A DNA stretch of 64,000 nt from Rhyzopertha dominica (lineage: Eukaryota > Arthropoda > Insecta > Coleoptera > Bostrichidae). Position 1 is the first letter of the stretch. Each line of letters opens with the position of its first letter. The notes under the pieces were generated by a model, which ran no database searches, had not been told where the DNA came from, and saw nothing but the letters and a program-made list of their open reading frames with translations. The stretch covers positions 41,564,257-41,628,256 of the forward strand of contig QCXZ01000003.1 in NCBI GenBank assembly GCA_025024175.1, in the 5' to 3' direction. A program made the translations under genes and the position numbers. Below, one piece after another: positions 23,619-35,024 of the stretch.

Positions 23619-24908
23619 TCACCTACTCCGACAGGCTACCCAACCATTCATACCAATAAAACACAACACAGCCCAGCGAGCCAATCGGCCCGTAGGATTT
23701 TTCAGACGATCCAACCAAAGCAATGAATGATGGTCAGTGACTACCGTGAACTTGATACCATCCAAGTAGGGACGAAGTTTTTCCATTGCCCAAATTACAG
23801 CTTCGGTTGTAGTATACGCCCTCTCCTGACGAGTTAGAGATCTCGAAAGAAACGCAATAACCTTCTCACCATCGTCAAATTCCTGTGTTAGAACGGCTCC
23901 AATACCAAATGCCGAAGCATCAGTTTGCAAGGTGAAGGGTCTACTAAAATCAGGACAAGTTAGTATCGGTGCACTAACTAAATGCTGTTTAATAGCATTA
24001 AAAGCATGTTCACATTCCGGTGTAAAGTTGAATTTTCTATTTATCTTTGTAAGGTCACAAAGAGGAGCAACAATAGTGGCAAAATTCGGAACAAATCTTC
24101 TGTACCAACTAGCCATACCGACAAAAGAACGAACCTCTCTCACATTTCTAGGTACCGGTACATTCAAAATGGCTTCCACCTTTTTAGGATCCACATGAAG
24201 GCCATTCTTATCGACAACATAACCAAGATAAGCAATTTCCGAACGGCAAAAATGACATTTTTCCCTATTCAAGGTTAAACCCGCATTAATCAAGCGCTCA
24301 AAGACTTTACGCAACAATTCCAAATGAGTTTCAAAGTCACTTGAAATGAGAACAATGTCATCCAGATAAACAAAACAAGATCCTTCAAGATCAGCACCCA
24401 AAACCCTATCAATGAGCCTCTGAAATGTAGCAGGAGCATTAGTAAGTTCATAAGGCATTCGCTTGAATTGATATAAGCCTATACCAGGTACAGTAAACGC
24501 TGTCTTCTCACGAGAACTCTCCGCAATAGGCACCTGCCAGTAGGCACTCCTAACATCAAGTGAACTCAGATAACGTGCACCTCTCAAACGATCTAGAACT
24601 GAAGAAATATATGGCAATGGGTAAGCATCACGCTTGGTGACAGCATTAAGTTTTCGAAAATCAACACAGAAGCGTTGCGTACCATCTTTCTTGGGAACTA
24701 AGATCACGGGAGAAGACCAAGGACTCATAGAAGGTTCAATCACATCATCTGCCAACATCTTCCTCACTTCGCACTCCAATAACTGTTGTTTGACAGGAGA
24801 TACAGGATAATATCTCTGCTTGATGGGTTTTGCATCAGTCAGTATCTCGTGCTGGTACAAGGTTAGTAACACCCAAGGAGTCTCCCATACGCTTAAACTG
24901 TTCATCAA
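23619..24908 (-). pseudogene. pol: Gypsy pol fragment: reverse transcriptase and RNase H
   Basis: A 429-codon ORF makes the RT and RNase H that copy the element RNA into DNA. RT starts at about residue 25 (DAKPIKQRYYPVSP), has the first catalytic Asp at 118 (SSLDVRSAYW), NAPATFQRL at 157-165 and the catalytic YLDD at 181-184. The thumb and connection follow (GMASWYRRFVPNF). RNase H shows its acidic residues at Asp330, Glu369 and Asp392. The first 24 residues or so come from another frame after a frameshift; upstream pol continues at 24835-25050. The ORF ends soon after GRLARW in unrelated sequence, so the end of RNase H and all integrase are deleted. MPYELTNAP replaces the usual MPFGLTNAP. 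Confidence 0.95.
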
Positions 24909-24959
24909 GAATTTTTCCCAAGGTCAATTGCTGCTCAACACTAAGGTCCCTAACATAAC

Positions 24960-25430
24960 TTATACCACAAATCTGAGGGGCAACACAATCACTACCAAAA
25001 TGCCATTCATTCCTACGCAAATCAGGGACAATAGCCATTTCTCGAAAAAATCCACACCCAAAATCAGTTGATGCGGCAATGAAGGGACAACAAGCAACTC
25101 CACCAATTTGACTCTCCCCATAAGCGATACAGGTACCATAAGAGTTCCAAGAGCCTGACAATGTTCACCATTGGCAACCGTACACGAAGTATTACTAAGT
25201 TTTAACTGCAACCCTAACTTCTGCAAAATATTCCACCCAGGTCCACCCACAATTGTACTACTAGCACCAGAATCTAAAAGGCCTAACAATCGACAACCAA
25301 AAATATCTATTTCCAAATATGGCCTATGATCATTTTCTGCATGCTGCAATATATAATCCAATAAAATTTTAGAACTACAAGGGACCGAACTTTTACAATT
25401 ATCTGAGGTGGCAGGTCGGTCCTTCAGCAC
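24960..25430 (-). pseudogene. Gypsy protease region
   Basis: A minus-strand ORF of 156 codons holds a retropepsin-like aspartic protease that matures the element polyproteins. The active-site motif LLDSGASSTIVG is at about residues 51-62, and the second conserved strand LILGVDFFEKW is near 120-130. After LGVDFF the frame shifts (around 25045); the adjacent frame (24835 to about 25050) continues with MAIVPDLRRNEWHFG and leads into RT through another shift near 24840. At least two frameshifts therefore separate protease from RT. Confidence 0.85.
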
Positions 25431-25439
25431 CTCTGTTGG

Positions 25440-25673
25440 CAGTTTTCCGAACTACGATTACATTGCGGACAAGTTCGTACAGTTACTCCAGGCTTTGACA
25501 TCTATAACAATGTTTATTGAGGGGCGAACGACACTCACGAGCAAGGTGACCTAATTGTNTACAATNAAAGCAAGTTACATTAGCATTGGAAGAACGCGGT
25601 TCTTCTACAACTACTTCATTAATTGGAACCTTAGGTATAAACGAGGCACAAGCCAATTCAGGTTCAACCGCAG
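25440..25673 (-). pseudogene. gag: Gypsy gag nucleocapsid (zinc knuckles)
   Basis: The minus strand encodes CFxCxQLGHLARECRSP (about 25528-25577), a C-X2-C-X4-H-X4-C zinc knuckle that binds element RNA, followed by HCYRC and, in a shifted frame, KPGVTVRTCPQC, the second cysteine cluster common in insect gypsy gag. Two N bases fall inside the first knuckle. It is out of frame with the gag part upstream (25674-26351), and the capsid sequence between them seems to be deleted. Confidence 0.8.
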
Positions 25674-26351
25674 CTACATTCCACGTGCAACACGCAGTTC
25701 CTCCACCCTTTCCCAGAAATGATTAACGGACATTTTCTTAAGGTCACCTGAAAATTTCAAATTCCATTTGTAAACTGGTTGAGACTGATGACCACTCCTA
25801 TGCTGTACCACTGAAGTCTCCTCTACAGGTTCTTCATTATCATCAGAGTCCTCCGCAACACTACCTAAGCGAGTACTATGTGCATGCAGTGAAACACTCA
25901 AGTCAGGTTCATTCTTCAAACGAGTTGAACGCTCTAAAGAATCCATCAAGGTCGTAATTTTTGCTAACCATTGACTTCGAGCTTTTAATACTTCTGCAGT
26001 GGCATTTTTTACAGGGAATCTATTAACTCGACCTAAAAGATGGGCTATTCGAGCACTCAACCGTTTGTAACCACTATCGGTTTTGTTACCAGAAAAATTT
26101 CTTATTTCTTCCTAAACAGGCACACAACAACTCTGCACACCCTCAACCTCAGTTTGCAAATTAAAAGTATAAGGGGGATAAGTAATGGAAGATCGATCTA
26201 TGCTCTCCATCCTTAACAAGGAACGCAAACAACCACGCATGCCCTGTACAGTCATATCAGTAGGGTCAGCACCACGATAAAGAAGTTCATACTGCAATTC
26301 CTCCTTACGCAAATATTCAGGAACAATCTTACACTCCATAATGAATGACAA
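25674..26351 (-). pseudogene. gag: Gypsy gag N-terminal part with in-frame amber stop
   Basis: Two ORFs (26351-26112 and 26060-25674) lie in the same frame, separated by one TAG at 26112-26114 after CVPV; reading continues EEIRNFSGNK and so on. The N-terminus has EELQYELLYRGADP and MRGCLRSLLRMES, like the start of insect gypsy gag, and the C-terminus has YKWNLKFSGDLKKMSVNHF followed by ERVEELRVARGM, the start of the capsid. A Gln to amber change is the simplest explanation. The rest of the capsid is missing. The start Met at 26351 fits the distance from the primer site. Confidence 0.8.
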
Positions 26352-26566
26352 GGCAATTCAAAAATATCCAGAAGTGCAAGACCAAACAATTTCAAAGTCA
26401 ATAAAAAAAAATTCAAGGCAATAATAGAACGTGACCTATAAGCAATATGTTAACAAAGCAATTCCAAAAAAAAATAGCATATAGCAAAGAAAAATGTCAA
26501 TTGGAAGCTTGGAGAAGAGAGAAAAAAATAGACAATAGCGATCACAAAAATATGAAAACAAGGCCT

Positions 26567-26584
26567 CACACGTTAGGGGCGCCA
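26567..26584 (-). promoter_or_regulatory. Primer-binding-site candidate (lysine-tRNA-like)
   Basis: On the minus strand, three bases after the 5' LTR, the sequence TGGCGCCCCTAACGTGTG begins. Its first eight bases match the complement of the 3' end of lysine tRNA (TGGCGCCC), and the rest resembles the lysine-tRNA PBS with one or two extra bases. Position and TGG start support a PBS; the exact tRNA is an inference. Confidence 0.6.
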
Positions 26585-26587
26585 ATT

Positions 26588-28400
26588 TGCGACGCCGTTT
26601 TTCTACCAAACGATGTTACTAACCTATGGTGTCAACCCAGATGTTCCAATGTAGTCCGCGTCCCGCCGCTGCAGTCGGAGAGTAGGGGGGTTCTAATATT
26701 TTTAACGATAACTATAGGCGCCACAAAATTTTACAATTCCACAGCGGACTACTCAGACGAAAATTTTGAAAAGCTACGATGGAAATCAAACACCAAAGCT
26801 CGGGTAGAAGCGTAGTTTAATTAACGAAAACTATGAGAGGTACAAGTAATGATAAAGAAAGAATAGAGTTTAAACCTCAATTAGTTACTTAAGAATGATC
26901 GAACTTAAACGACAAATATGAAAGAATTTCGAACATATAACCAAAATGACACTTAACAATCAAAATTAACCCTTCCCAATGAGCACCACCACTATGTGCC
27001 CGGTCACCGAGTACCAGTAAATAACTAGAAAATCTGTGAATCGCCCCTGTTAATTTCCGCACTGGCCAGCGCTTCGCATTAACGAGTGACGCAACAAAAA
27101 AAAACGAACGACGAACGAAAAATCGTCACAAACGATCGACAATATCGGTGATACCCGCGAGCAATAGCCCTGTGGCGTTACAGATAATTTAAAATAATAA
27201 ATGGAAACGAACTGAAGGTTCGATTGTGAAAGAAGGGTGATGGGACAAGCTATATACTCAAATTCACTAGCTGAAGGCTCCTACGGCAATGTATATATGA
27301 GCTGAAGGCTCGCAAAACAAATACAAGAGCTGACGGCTCATACAAGTTATTCAAAACAATTACAAGAGCTGAGGGCTCATACAAGTTATTCAAAACAATT
27401 ACAAGAGCGGAGGGCTCATACAACAAGTTTTTCCGTTGACGGACAGCTAAATAACCTCAAGGTTTACAAACGTAACAAGCAATCACCACCGAGATGGAAT
27501 CTACACCGCGGATTCTGCGCTCCGACTTAAGGGTCAACGACCTCCTACTTAAAATTTAAGCTTATCTGCGCTCTCCTGCTGGTTGGGGTCCCACATGTAC
27601 GGTTCCTCCACACCAAGGGTCGCCAGCTACTAGGGTTGAATCTTCCTAACCGGAAGGATGGCAGCACAAATTCCCAAATCCAATCCCAAGTGATCAGTTC
27701 CAACTCTACGATTCTCAACTTCTCCAATCTTCAAAAGCTATCCAGACAGGAATAAGGCCCAGATGTCAATCACACGAACGAAGGCGAAGCGATAGCAATA
27801 TCGATAAGTATACGATAAGATAAGATGAGAACCGAAAAGGAAAGAAAATAAAAGAGCCCTAAAATATTAAAGAGGGTATTAATACTCGTTCGATTAATTA
27901 GTATTTTACTCACTATAGTTGGTGTGCGGCTCTGATTGCAGAAATATTCGTGGCAAATCTTGTCGATAACCCAAAATCCCAAAATGGTCACGTGTGGATG
28001 TTCAATAATGCAAAATCAACCATTCAGCCAATTCCAAAAGCCCAACTTACATCCACACGCCTAATTAAAGATTTTCCAAGCGGATCCCANTATGGTAACC
28101 AANCGACGGTCTATTTACTTAGAAAAATCTTCCCAAAAATCGACAATACCACGTTCTCACATTCAATTCGCAACAGGTCAAAATGCCAAAGGAAAGAGGA
28201 AATTCTTTCTGCTGTCAAGTGACTCGCTCAAAATCTACGCGCAAGCGTTAGGCTTAACGGCGGAAGTGTCTGCAGTACCGATGATAACACCCAAGCAAAC
28301 ACAAGGACTAAGCAACAACTAATAATGGTTTCAGATTCACTGTGTACAACGAGAAGCCTATGCGCCAGGCGTGAGCGACTGACAAAATATGAATGTTACA
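26588..28400 (-). repeat. 5' LTR of gypsy element (1813 bp)
   Basis: Near-identical to 21069-22893 and upstream of gag in the element's direction. It should carry the promoter for the element transcript, though no TATA box could be assigned with confidence. The hairpin array recurs at 27208-27417. Two N bases (28090 and 28103) and a few 1-bp differences separate it from the other LTR. Confidence 0.95.
27208..27417. repeat. Array of short compensating hairpins in the 5' LTR
   Basis: Same array as 21691-21911, beginning with CGAAC/GTTCG (27208-27222) and ending with GAGC/GCTC (27405-27417). A 13-bp deletion shortens the spacer after the third hairpin, yet every stem is intact. Confidence 0.8.
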
Positions 28401-28404
28401 ACAT
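28401..28404. repeat. Target site duplication (right) of gypsy element
   Basis: ACAT, matching 21065-21068. Confidence 0.85.
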
Positions 28405-29193
28405 GAAATGTTTGCATGAACATAGAGAAATTGCTGTTTGTAGTAAACTTTTGTTACTCTAACAGTTATCAAATGCTTGTAGTTACTCACTTTTACTTTA
28501 AATACTATATTGTTGTGGCAGCAGCATACTAGTAATTCGCACAAATCTTTCCGCTTATCAGCTTCAATGATTAACGTTATAATCCGAATCGGTAAAGATC
28601 GGTACAAAACGTGCCCTGTAGAGGTGGGCATTTCGACTCTTTTCGGTGAGTCAGCTCACTGCATCTGCTTCTTTGAACTGAGCTGATTCAGTGAGTCGGC
28701 TGAAAAGAGCTGCAAGATCCCTACAAGTCTCGGCCACATGAATATCGTCACGGGCCACGGCTCTCTCTCAATCTCAGCTATTGGATCTAGATCGCTTGTT
28801 ATGGCGGCTCGTTTCTTTCATGCCAGAGACGTATCTACGTAAAGTCAGGATTATTTGTATTTGTCGGACCACAGGAGCGGCATGCTTTATAGTTTGCCCA
28901 TATGTTTTTGCATAGGTACTTGGCGACGCCCTTTTGAATGCTTTCCGAAAGCGATAAGCACGTGTCGGCTGATGTGACATACAATAGGTGTTGTAATGAA
29001 ATGTCTCAGTTTTTCTATCATAAATTTTGGAATAATCTAGTGTAGGATGGTCGCTCTTTTTGGTGATATTTCTTTAAATAATANCCGGCATAATACCTAT
29101 TTAGCAGTTTATTCCAATTACAGGATCGATACAACTTTTTCTTATTACCTACGTTTAGCGATAACGAGTAGCGATCATCTATCCTCCATTTTT

Positions 29194-29210
29194 CCTAACC
29201 TAACCTAACC
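29194..29210. repeat. Short telomere-type repeat (CCTAA)3.4
   Basis: Three full CCTAA units plus CC, the complement of the insect telomere motif TTAGG. Too short to be a telomere; such runs are scattered in insect genomes. It supports an insect or other arthropod origin. Confidence 0.7.
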
Positions 29211-29262
29211 AGTAACCACCTAACGACACCTGTACAAACTAACCTCTACGGCACAAAATCTA

Positions 29263-29276
29263 CCAACAGATGGCGC
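29263..29276 (-). promoter_or_regulatory. CTCF-like motif
   Basis: The minus strand reads GCGCCATCTGTTGG, close to the insect CTCF consensus (GCGCC-YCT-R-STGG type). It lies upstream of the hAT transposase ORF. A single motif match of this length can occur by chance or as part of a repeat. Confidence 0.3.
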
Positions 29277-29511
29277 GAGATTCGCCCAACCAAAATTCGC
29301 CTACACTAGAATTATTGTCGAGAACTGCATAAATACGAACTTAGAATACGTTTGCGTCTCGCATTAGTGAAGCCAAATTATCAGATTTAAGATTAAAATC
29401 GGAAGTACATTGATAACTCCCTATGTACTGCCTAAGTAAGTAAGTAATTTGTGTTTTCTTCTACTTGAATGTTAAGTTCATCATTATACAATAGCAATTA
29501 AAATCATAGAG

Positions 29512-31081
29512 GTGAAGATGTCCAACCGTAAGAACAGCGAGCTGTGGAATCACTTTTCCGACACTCAAAACAAAAATGAAGTTAAATGCGGACATTTTTC
29601 TCAAGTTTTGAAGATTAAAAATCGCTCTACAGGAAATATGATGCGACATATGAAAACTAAACACCTAGGAGTTCCCATTTTTCGAAATGAAGACAGGCAG
29701 TCAACTTCTACAGTTACGTCTGCAGCTGTCGATCCCGACATTCGCGATGAAGACCGGAACATTCAAAAAGTTTCCAGTGAGGCTCCTTCAACTTCCACCG
29801 CCACAACATCCAATGTGACAAGTCAAATCTCTGCAATCACACGAGGTAATCAGTCTTCTATAACTGATTTTATTAAATCGAATAGACCTATACCTATACA
29901 CAAATCAAAAGGGTTTGACCGACAACTAGTAAAGATGATAGTCAAAGAGTTCTATCCTCTTCGAATTGTTGAAGACACCGAGTTTAAGAAGTTTGTAAAC
30001 ATGCTCTGTCCAAGTTACCATCTCCCCAGCAGAAAAACGATTCCACAAAGTCTTATTCCGCAGTTATTTAATTCGGTTAAAGAAGATCTAATGTCAAAAA
30101 TAATATCTGCACCTGCAGTTTGTGTGTCAACAGATTCATGGACCTCAATTAATAACGAGAGTTTCACAGCGATTACGGTCCATTTTCTGGACGCAAATTC
30201 AAATTTAATTCTAATTTGCTTGGTTGCATATCCTACAACGAACGTCACACTGCAGAAAACTTGTGTAACCTGCTTCAAGAACAATTTCAAGAGTGGAATA
30301 TTAACAACAAGGTATGCGCTGTTGTTAGCGACAATGCAGCAAATATAACTGCTGCAATTCGGCTAGGTCAATGGCGTCACTTACCATGTTTTGCGCACAC
30401 ATTAAATTTAATTGTGCAGTGCAGCCTACAAGAAAATGTTGCCATCAAAACTATAATAGACAAAATAAAGACAATAGTTGATTTTTTCAGACGAAGTTCA
30501 TCCAAAATTAAAATTGAAACAAGAAGTAATGACGCGTTGGAATTCAACATATGCTTTCACGTATTTTGCAAGTGAAAGATGCAGTTGTTGCCACTCTAGC
30601 TCTATTAGATAATAATAAAAACACAATTTCTGCTCGCGAGTGGGATATTATTGGAAGAGTAACAACTATTTTAGAAATCTTCTTAGCGGTTACTACCGAA
30701 GTAAGTGCTGAAAAAGTTACGACCGTATCAAAATTATTAGTTTTCACAAGGCTGCTAAAAAATAAAATGAATGATTATTTAATGGAAGACGCAGCCTCGA
30801 CTCTTGAACCAGAAGTTGCAGCACTGGTAACATCTTTAAGAGATCAAACTTATAAACGTCTAAGATATATCGAAAACAATGAATTATGTCTCCAAGCGCC
30901 TCTTCTAGATCCCCGTTTCAAAAAACATGGATTTTTGAATGACGAATTATTATACAAAACTGCATATGAGTATTTAATTCAAAGAGCAAGCGCAGTTAAA
31001 AGTATTAACGCACCATTCAGTGATCAAAACGTTCCCTCAGTGTCAACTTCAAGTGAACCAAAATATAAACAATTAGAATAG
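29512..31081 (+). pseudogene. hAT transposase (BED-finger type), frameshifted and C-terminally truncated
   Basis: Three overlapping frames make one protein. Frame 1 (29512 to about 30215) has a BED-like zinc finger at residues about 9-51 (ELWNHFSD, then HMKTKH), in which the second Cys of the usual C-X2-C is Phe, a Ser/Thr-rich linker, and STDSWTSINNESFTAIT, holding the first catalytic Asp. Frame 2 (about 30216-30530) has VVSDNAANITAAI with the second Asp, and LPCFAHTLNLIVQ. Frame 3 (about 30531-31081) starts at TRWNSTY and ends after LDPRFKKHGF with a stop. The usual C-terminal hATC dimerisation region, with the third catalytic Glu nearby, is absent. The start at 29512 or the second Met at 29518 fits the BED start. 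The protein cannot be active. Confidence 0.9.
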
Positions 31082-31140
31082 TAACAGCTTTATCTAAACG
31101 TACATTGATGTTGATCTAAATCATGTCTATGCTGTACACA

Positions 31141-31196
31141 ACATGAGGAAATGTTGTTATAAACAACATTTCCTCATGTGTGATTTGTAAATCACA
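31141..31196. repeat. Two abutting perfect palindromes after the hAT gene
   Basis: The first has 17-bp perfect arms (31141-31157 and 31163-31179) around 5 nt. The second has 8-bp perfect arms TGTGATTT/AAATCACA (31179-31186 and 31189-31196) around 2 nt and shares its first base with the end of the first. Possible roles are an RNA hairpin, a terminator-like or cruciform structure, or the end of another small element. Confidence 0.75.
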
Positions 31197-34100
31197 TATA
31201 TTAATTATCAATGGTTTTCTCTTTCCTATGGAATTTTGTAGTCTACTGGGGCGAATGCATTTAAAATGAAAAATTAGGTGTGTATATTACGTAATATATT
31301 TTTATATACGCTCAAACAATTGATTGAAATATCTTAAGGTATACTTAGTTGATATGCCAATTCTTATATTGGAAGTAGACTAAAATTTACTGAAATTACT
31401 TATGGCTTACGTTTTTGCATGACAAACAGATGATAGAGGGTGTTTAAAAAATTCTTAACTATTATTGAACATTTTTAAAAAGTTTGTTACTTAATAGTCT
31501 GAATAATAATAATAATCAATAAGTAAAAGTTGATGTGTTTGTTGATATTAATATGGAATGTTTAAAAACTATTGCTATTTTCTTCAGTTGTTCCCGTAGT
31601 TCTTATATATAATAGACATGGCCACTATTTGTATAATTTTTACTTTATAAAATAATAAGTTAAAGATTATACTCACCTTGTCCGAAATCTTATTATTTTT
31701 GTTTATTTTAAGGGCTTGAAGAGTTGCAGACGACAAGTTTACAACCAACTCATTATTTAGATTATTAGATTATTTAGATAATATATCAGATAGTTAAGTA
31801 AGTGCGAATTATTTATTTATTATATTTTGTTTATTTTACACAGTCACTAATGTTTTATATTTTACTGACTGCTGATAGATGTATAGATAAGTGTATAATT
31901 TTTTAATACATTAAGCACAATGTGACAAAATTTTCTTTTTACTGGGTAAATGTTAGGTTTTATTTTTATTTCAAATTATAAAACTACAAATACCGACCAT
32001 TAAGTCTATCGTCATAAGTATAAAATTACCGTATAATAACAATGCTTATCATAAAGGTAAAGAAACTTATGAATCAGTACTTAATTAAAATTGAAAGTTT
32101 ATATTACATATTCCTATGTCACGTCCTTGTGTTGCATGATCATTAATTCTGCGTGTACTATATTACATACATAAACAAATATGCGGAAAATTAGTCTTGG
32201 TATTCTTGTGAGTCTCACTCGAAGATGCATTTAAGCATTTGGCAATACCGTCGTCGTAGCCATTAACAACGGAATGTCGATTTGCAGTGTGACTCGATTC
32301 TCAGCACTCCATTTTTCTCGCCATTATCCGCGAAGGTGGTACTACATCCCTCCATTCTCTCAAGCACGACCGTAAAAATAAAACGTTTAACGTCGGTTAT
32401 GTTCGACGAATGTTTTTCAGCTCTTTTTAAAGCTTAAAATGCCGTAAAGCGAGATTCTTCCTCTCATGCAAATAATTTACTCTTTCATCTTTGGAATGGA
32501 TTTCCCGCTTCACTAGGCACTAAAAGTCGAACGCATTATGAGATGCTTGCTCTGCACGACATTTGGTTGACTAGCCCGATTTCTATTAAAACTGGACCCA
32601 TTAAAAATCAACAAGGCGGTAGTTAAATAATTATTTTATGCCGCTGTAACTGCCTATTTAAATCAGGTTTATGGTTACAGCTGTAGGGTACCCGTCTCGT
32701 AAATCCAATAAATCATTTTATATCTCGCTGTTGTGAAAGTATAGCACTGTTTCGTATAACATAGGCACTCGTGTACATGGTAGCTTATTTGTTTTAACTG
32801 CACCGGCAGGCCGTTTATAATAATATCCTGTCAAAGCTTTGCTCACCACATTATGTGGGCTGCTGTTAGCAGTAGGGTTATGCTTTCGTATAAGGAGCCA
32901 CAGTCTTATTACATTTAACAAGCACAGACCATTTAGAAAGCAGTATTTAGGAAATTAATTAATCAAGTATACGTACGTACCTACAGTGTTCAAGTTAGAC
33001 GTATAGATAAAATGTAATGCAGAAGCTCGCAAGCAGAACCAGGGTAAGTACTTCGAAAGAAACAGGAAATCACGGTTATATTAAACTGAATTCTGCATAA
33101 ATGCTTAAAGCAAACTACTATTTAACTTGATAACAATAAGTAATTAAATGTTACTGAACGTTGGTATTATTAATGGTGAATCCTACATCCGATATAGCTA
33201 TAGGAGCTGGCGTTCGCCCATCCTAAGGGTTCCTGGCAGATAAAACAGGGTGTGTTGTTTAGTCGGTTCTGCCAATGTCCGGATTGCGCGGTCAAAAGAC
33301 TGGAGCCTAGGGGGTAGCAATCCCTATTCCTTAAGGTAAATCAAGAATATCACCCAAGAATCGGAGCAGATAAAAACATTGAAAGGGAAAATGCTAACAA
33401 CTAAGTAGATAATGCAACACATAGTCAACTTATTGGCGGTGATATTTTCACACATAAAAGTAATGTATTCCTTCTAAAAAGATTTTCGGCCATTTGGCGT
33501 GTCGAAAAAAAAACATATGAGGTGTGGTAAGTGCAGGCAACTTCTGATGCAGTCCACCTAACTTACACGATCGACAGACATCAACATTGCCCAAGTCTTT
33601 TAGTTATAAAATTAATGACCAAATTAGAATATTATCTACCATATTTCTGTGCATCAACATCATGGCTACAGCTGACTACTGTGATAACTAATAGAATTCC
33701 TAACAATCTCACTGCCTGCTGTATTAGTAGAAGTTGTTTCCTCTGAGCTGAAACCATTGAAGGTAAAAATTTGGAATTAGTAAACGATAAGCTACATACT
33801 CATAAACTGCTTAAAATTGCATCTTAATTATAAGCCTACAAAGAAAATGTTTTAGGAGAAAAATAGTGACTTATAAAATTGGACGAAAATCTAGCGGACT
33901 AATTATTTAATTTCACTAATCACAGTTAGTGTTAATAATTTATGTTTTGTTAATTATCTCAAATATATCTGCGCTCGTACATTACTGTGAGAATTAATTT
34001 ACAATATTGATAGTTTGCATTTTCTAAGGCGATAATAGAAAAACGGCTTTAAAAATTCCAATAATGAAAATATCAAAATGGTATTTCCCGAATACTTTTT

Positions 34101-34778
34101 TAAGGTTAAGTGATTGATGAGGCAGAATTTGGGTACCTGCTGATAACTGGTATAAATGGTATAACAATACACCGTTTTAATTAAAGAAAAACCCTCACTT
34201 GAAGTAGGAACTTGCACCACTATTATCGCGCAATTATTTATTTTGTATTTTCTTTGAAGGTTTTAATTTAGGATTGTTAATTTCGCTGCGAGACCTTCAA
34301 TATTTGAAGTTCTTCCACTTAAACAGAAGAAAGAGAAGGCGTTGCGTTTCCCCATTCCTCAATTTAAGTTTTATTTTATACAATACTATTGTAGTTGTTG
34401 TATTTTCGCAAGTAGTTTTTTATGTAGTTTTAACTTCATTTGGAACAGTTAGTATATACCTCGTTTCTAGTTTGTAAACAATTTGCTAAAAATAGCATTT
34501 AGTAAATTCGTTTTAACGCATTTTCCAAAGCGCTATTGTCCGCACTTTGTCCGTCTGTCTAATGCCTGCTCGGATGCCTGTTACACTTATAGGTCGAGAA
34601 CGGCTCAATGGATCGGGCTCGTTGTTGGCTCGTTGGATAGGTACTGCAAAACAGATGAATGATGGTGAGCGGTGGGGGCTGCGCACAAAAGCCTTCGCAA
34701 ACTCAGAACCAGTGCCGGCGTAACGGTAGTACTTACTGTAATCGCGCGTGGTCGTGTCTTGACTGAAAATTGTGCACG
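31197..34778. other. Non-coding stretch, no gene recognised
   Basis: Very AT-rich up to about 32100, then mixed. Islands of more balanced composition lie at about 32190-32560, 33190-33330 and 34530-34780. The last directly precedes the DDE transposase start and could be its promoter or untranslated leader. Short ORFs have no known domain. Confidence 0.45.
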
Positions 34779-35019
34779 ATGTCGGACGGCGAAAAAAAAA
34801 ACTTTCCGAAGTCAAACGAGGGAAGTAGTGTACCGGTTTTTAAAATGAAAGCGGTGCCTCAGATACTCTTGAAAGTGTGAAATATAAGACATCTAGGTAT
34901 TGCTACGGGAATCTCTGTCAGAACTATCGAGTGGATTGTTCGTGAAGGTGATTGCAGTGCATCGGAAAATAATAGAAAACCACAGTTCAGTACTCCTGGA
35001 AAGAAGAGACCGAGGAAGA
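34779..35019 (+). pseudogene. DDE_3/Tc1-like transposase N-terminal fragment
   Basis: From ATG at 34779 a single frame reads MSDGEKKNFPKSNEGSSVP, one TGA stop, then GIATGISVRTIEWIVREGD and QFSTPGKKRPRK. This is the N-terminal helix-turn-helix DNA-binding region and basic PGKKRPRK linker seen in a family of insect DDE_3 transposases. The frame then runs into the PLE-related repeat at about 35025, so the catalytic domain is absent. The stop plus truncation mean no function. The same family's C-terminal part occurs separately at 51733-52230, on the other strand. Confidence 0.65.
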
Positions 35020-35024
35020 GTAGC

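Larger units (their letters stand above)
21069..28400 (-). mobile_element. Ty3/gypsy LTR retrotransposon, defective, 7.3 kb
   Basis: The element runs on the minus strand. It has a 5' LTR at 26588-28400, a primer-binding-site candidate, gag remnants, zinc knuckle, protease, RT and RNase H, then a non-coding 3' segment, polypurine tract and 3' LTR at 21069-22893, all inside a 4-bp ACAT duplication. The LTRs begin TG and end CA and differ at only about ten places, mostly single-base indels plus one 13-bp indel, so insertion was recent. The body is broken: an amber stop in gag, a missing capsid portion, several frameshifts and no integrase. Some frameshifts may be sequencing errors, but the missing domains are not. 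It must have moved with proteins supplied in trans, or decayed very fast. Confidence 0.95.
28619..31081 (+). mobile_element. hAT-family DNA transposon, truncated
   Basis: The left end TAGAGGTGGGCA (28619-28630) looks like a hAT terminal inverted repeat and is followed by subterminal inverted repeats (about 28640-28715) with GAGTC/CAGCTCACTG motifs. A decayed hAT transposase follows at 29512. No matching right end (TGCCCACCTCTA-like) was seen within several kb after the coding region, and the transposase lacks its C-terminal dimerisation domain, so the right part is lost. The link between the end and the ORF is inferred from orientation and distance. Confidence 0.6.

Noticed and set aside
23932..24278. 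Plus-strand ORFs antisense to RT
   Set aside because: Shadow frames of the pol gene on the opposite strand.
29194..29210. Interstitial telomere
   Set aside because: Only 3.4 units; such runs are common in insect DNA.
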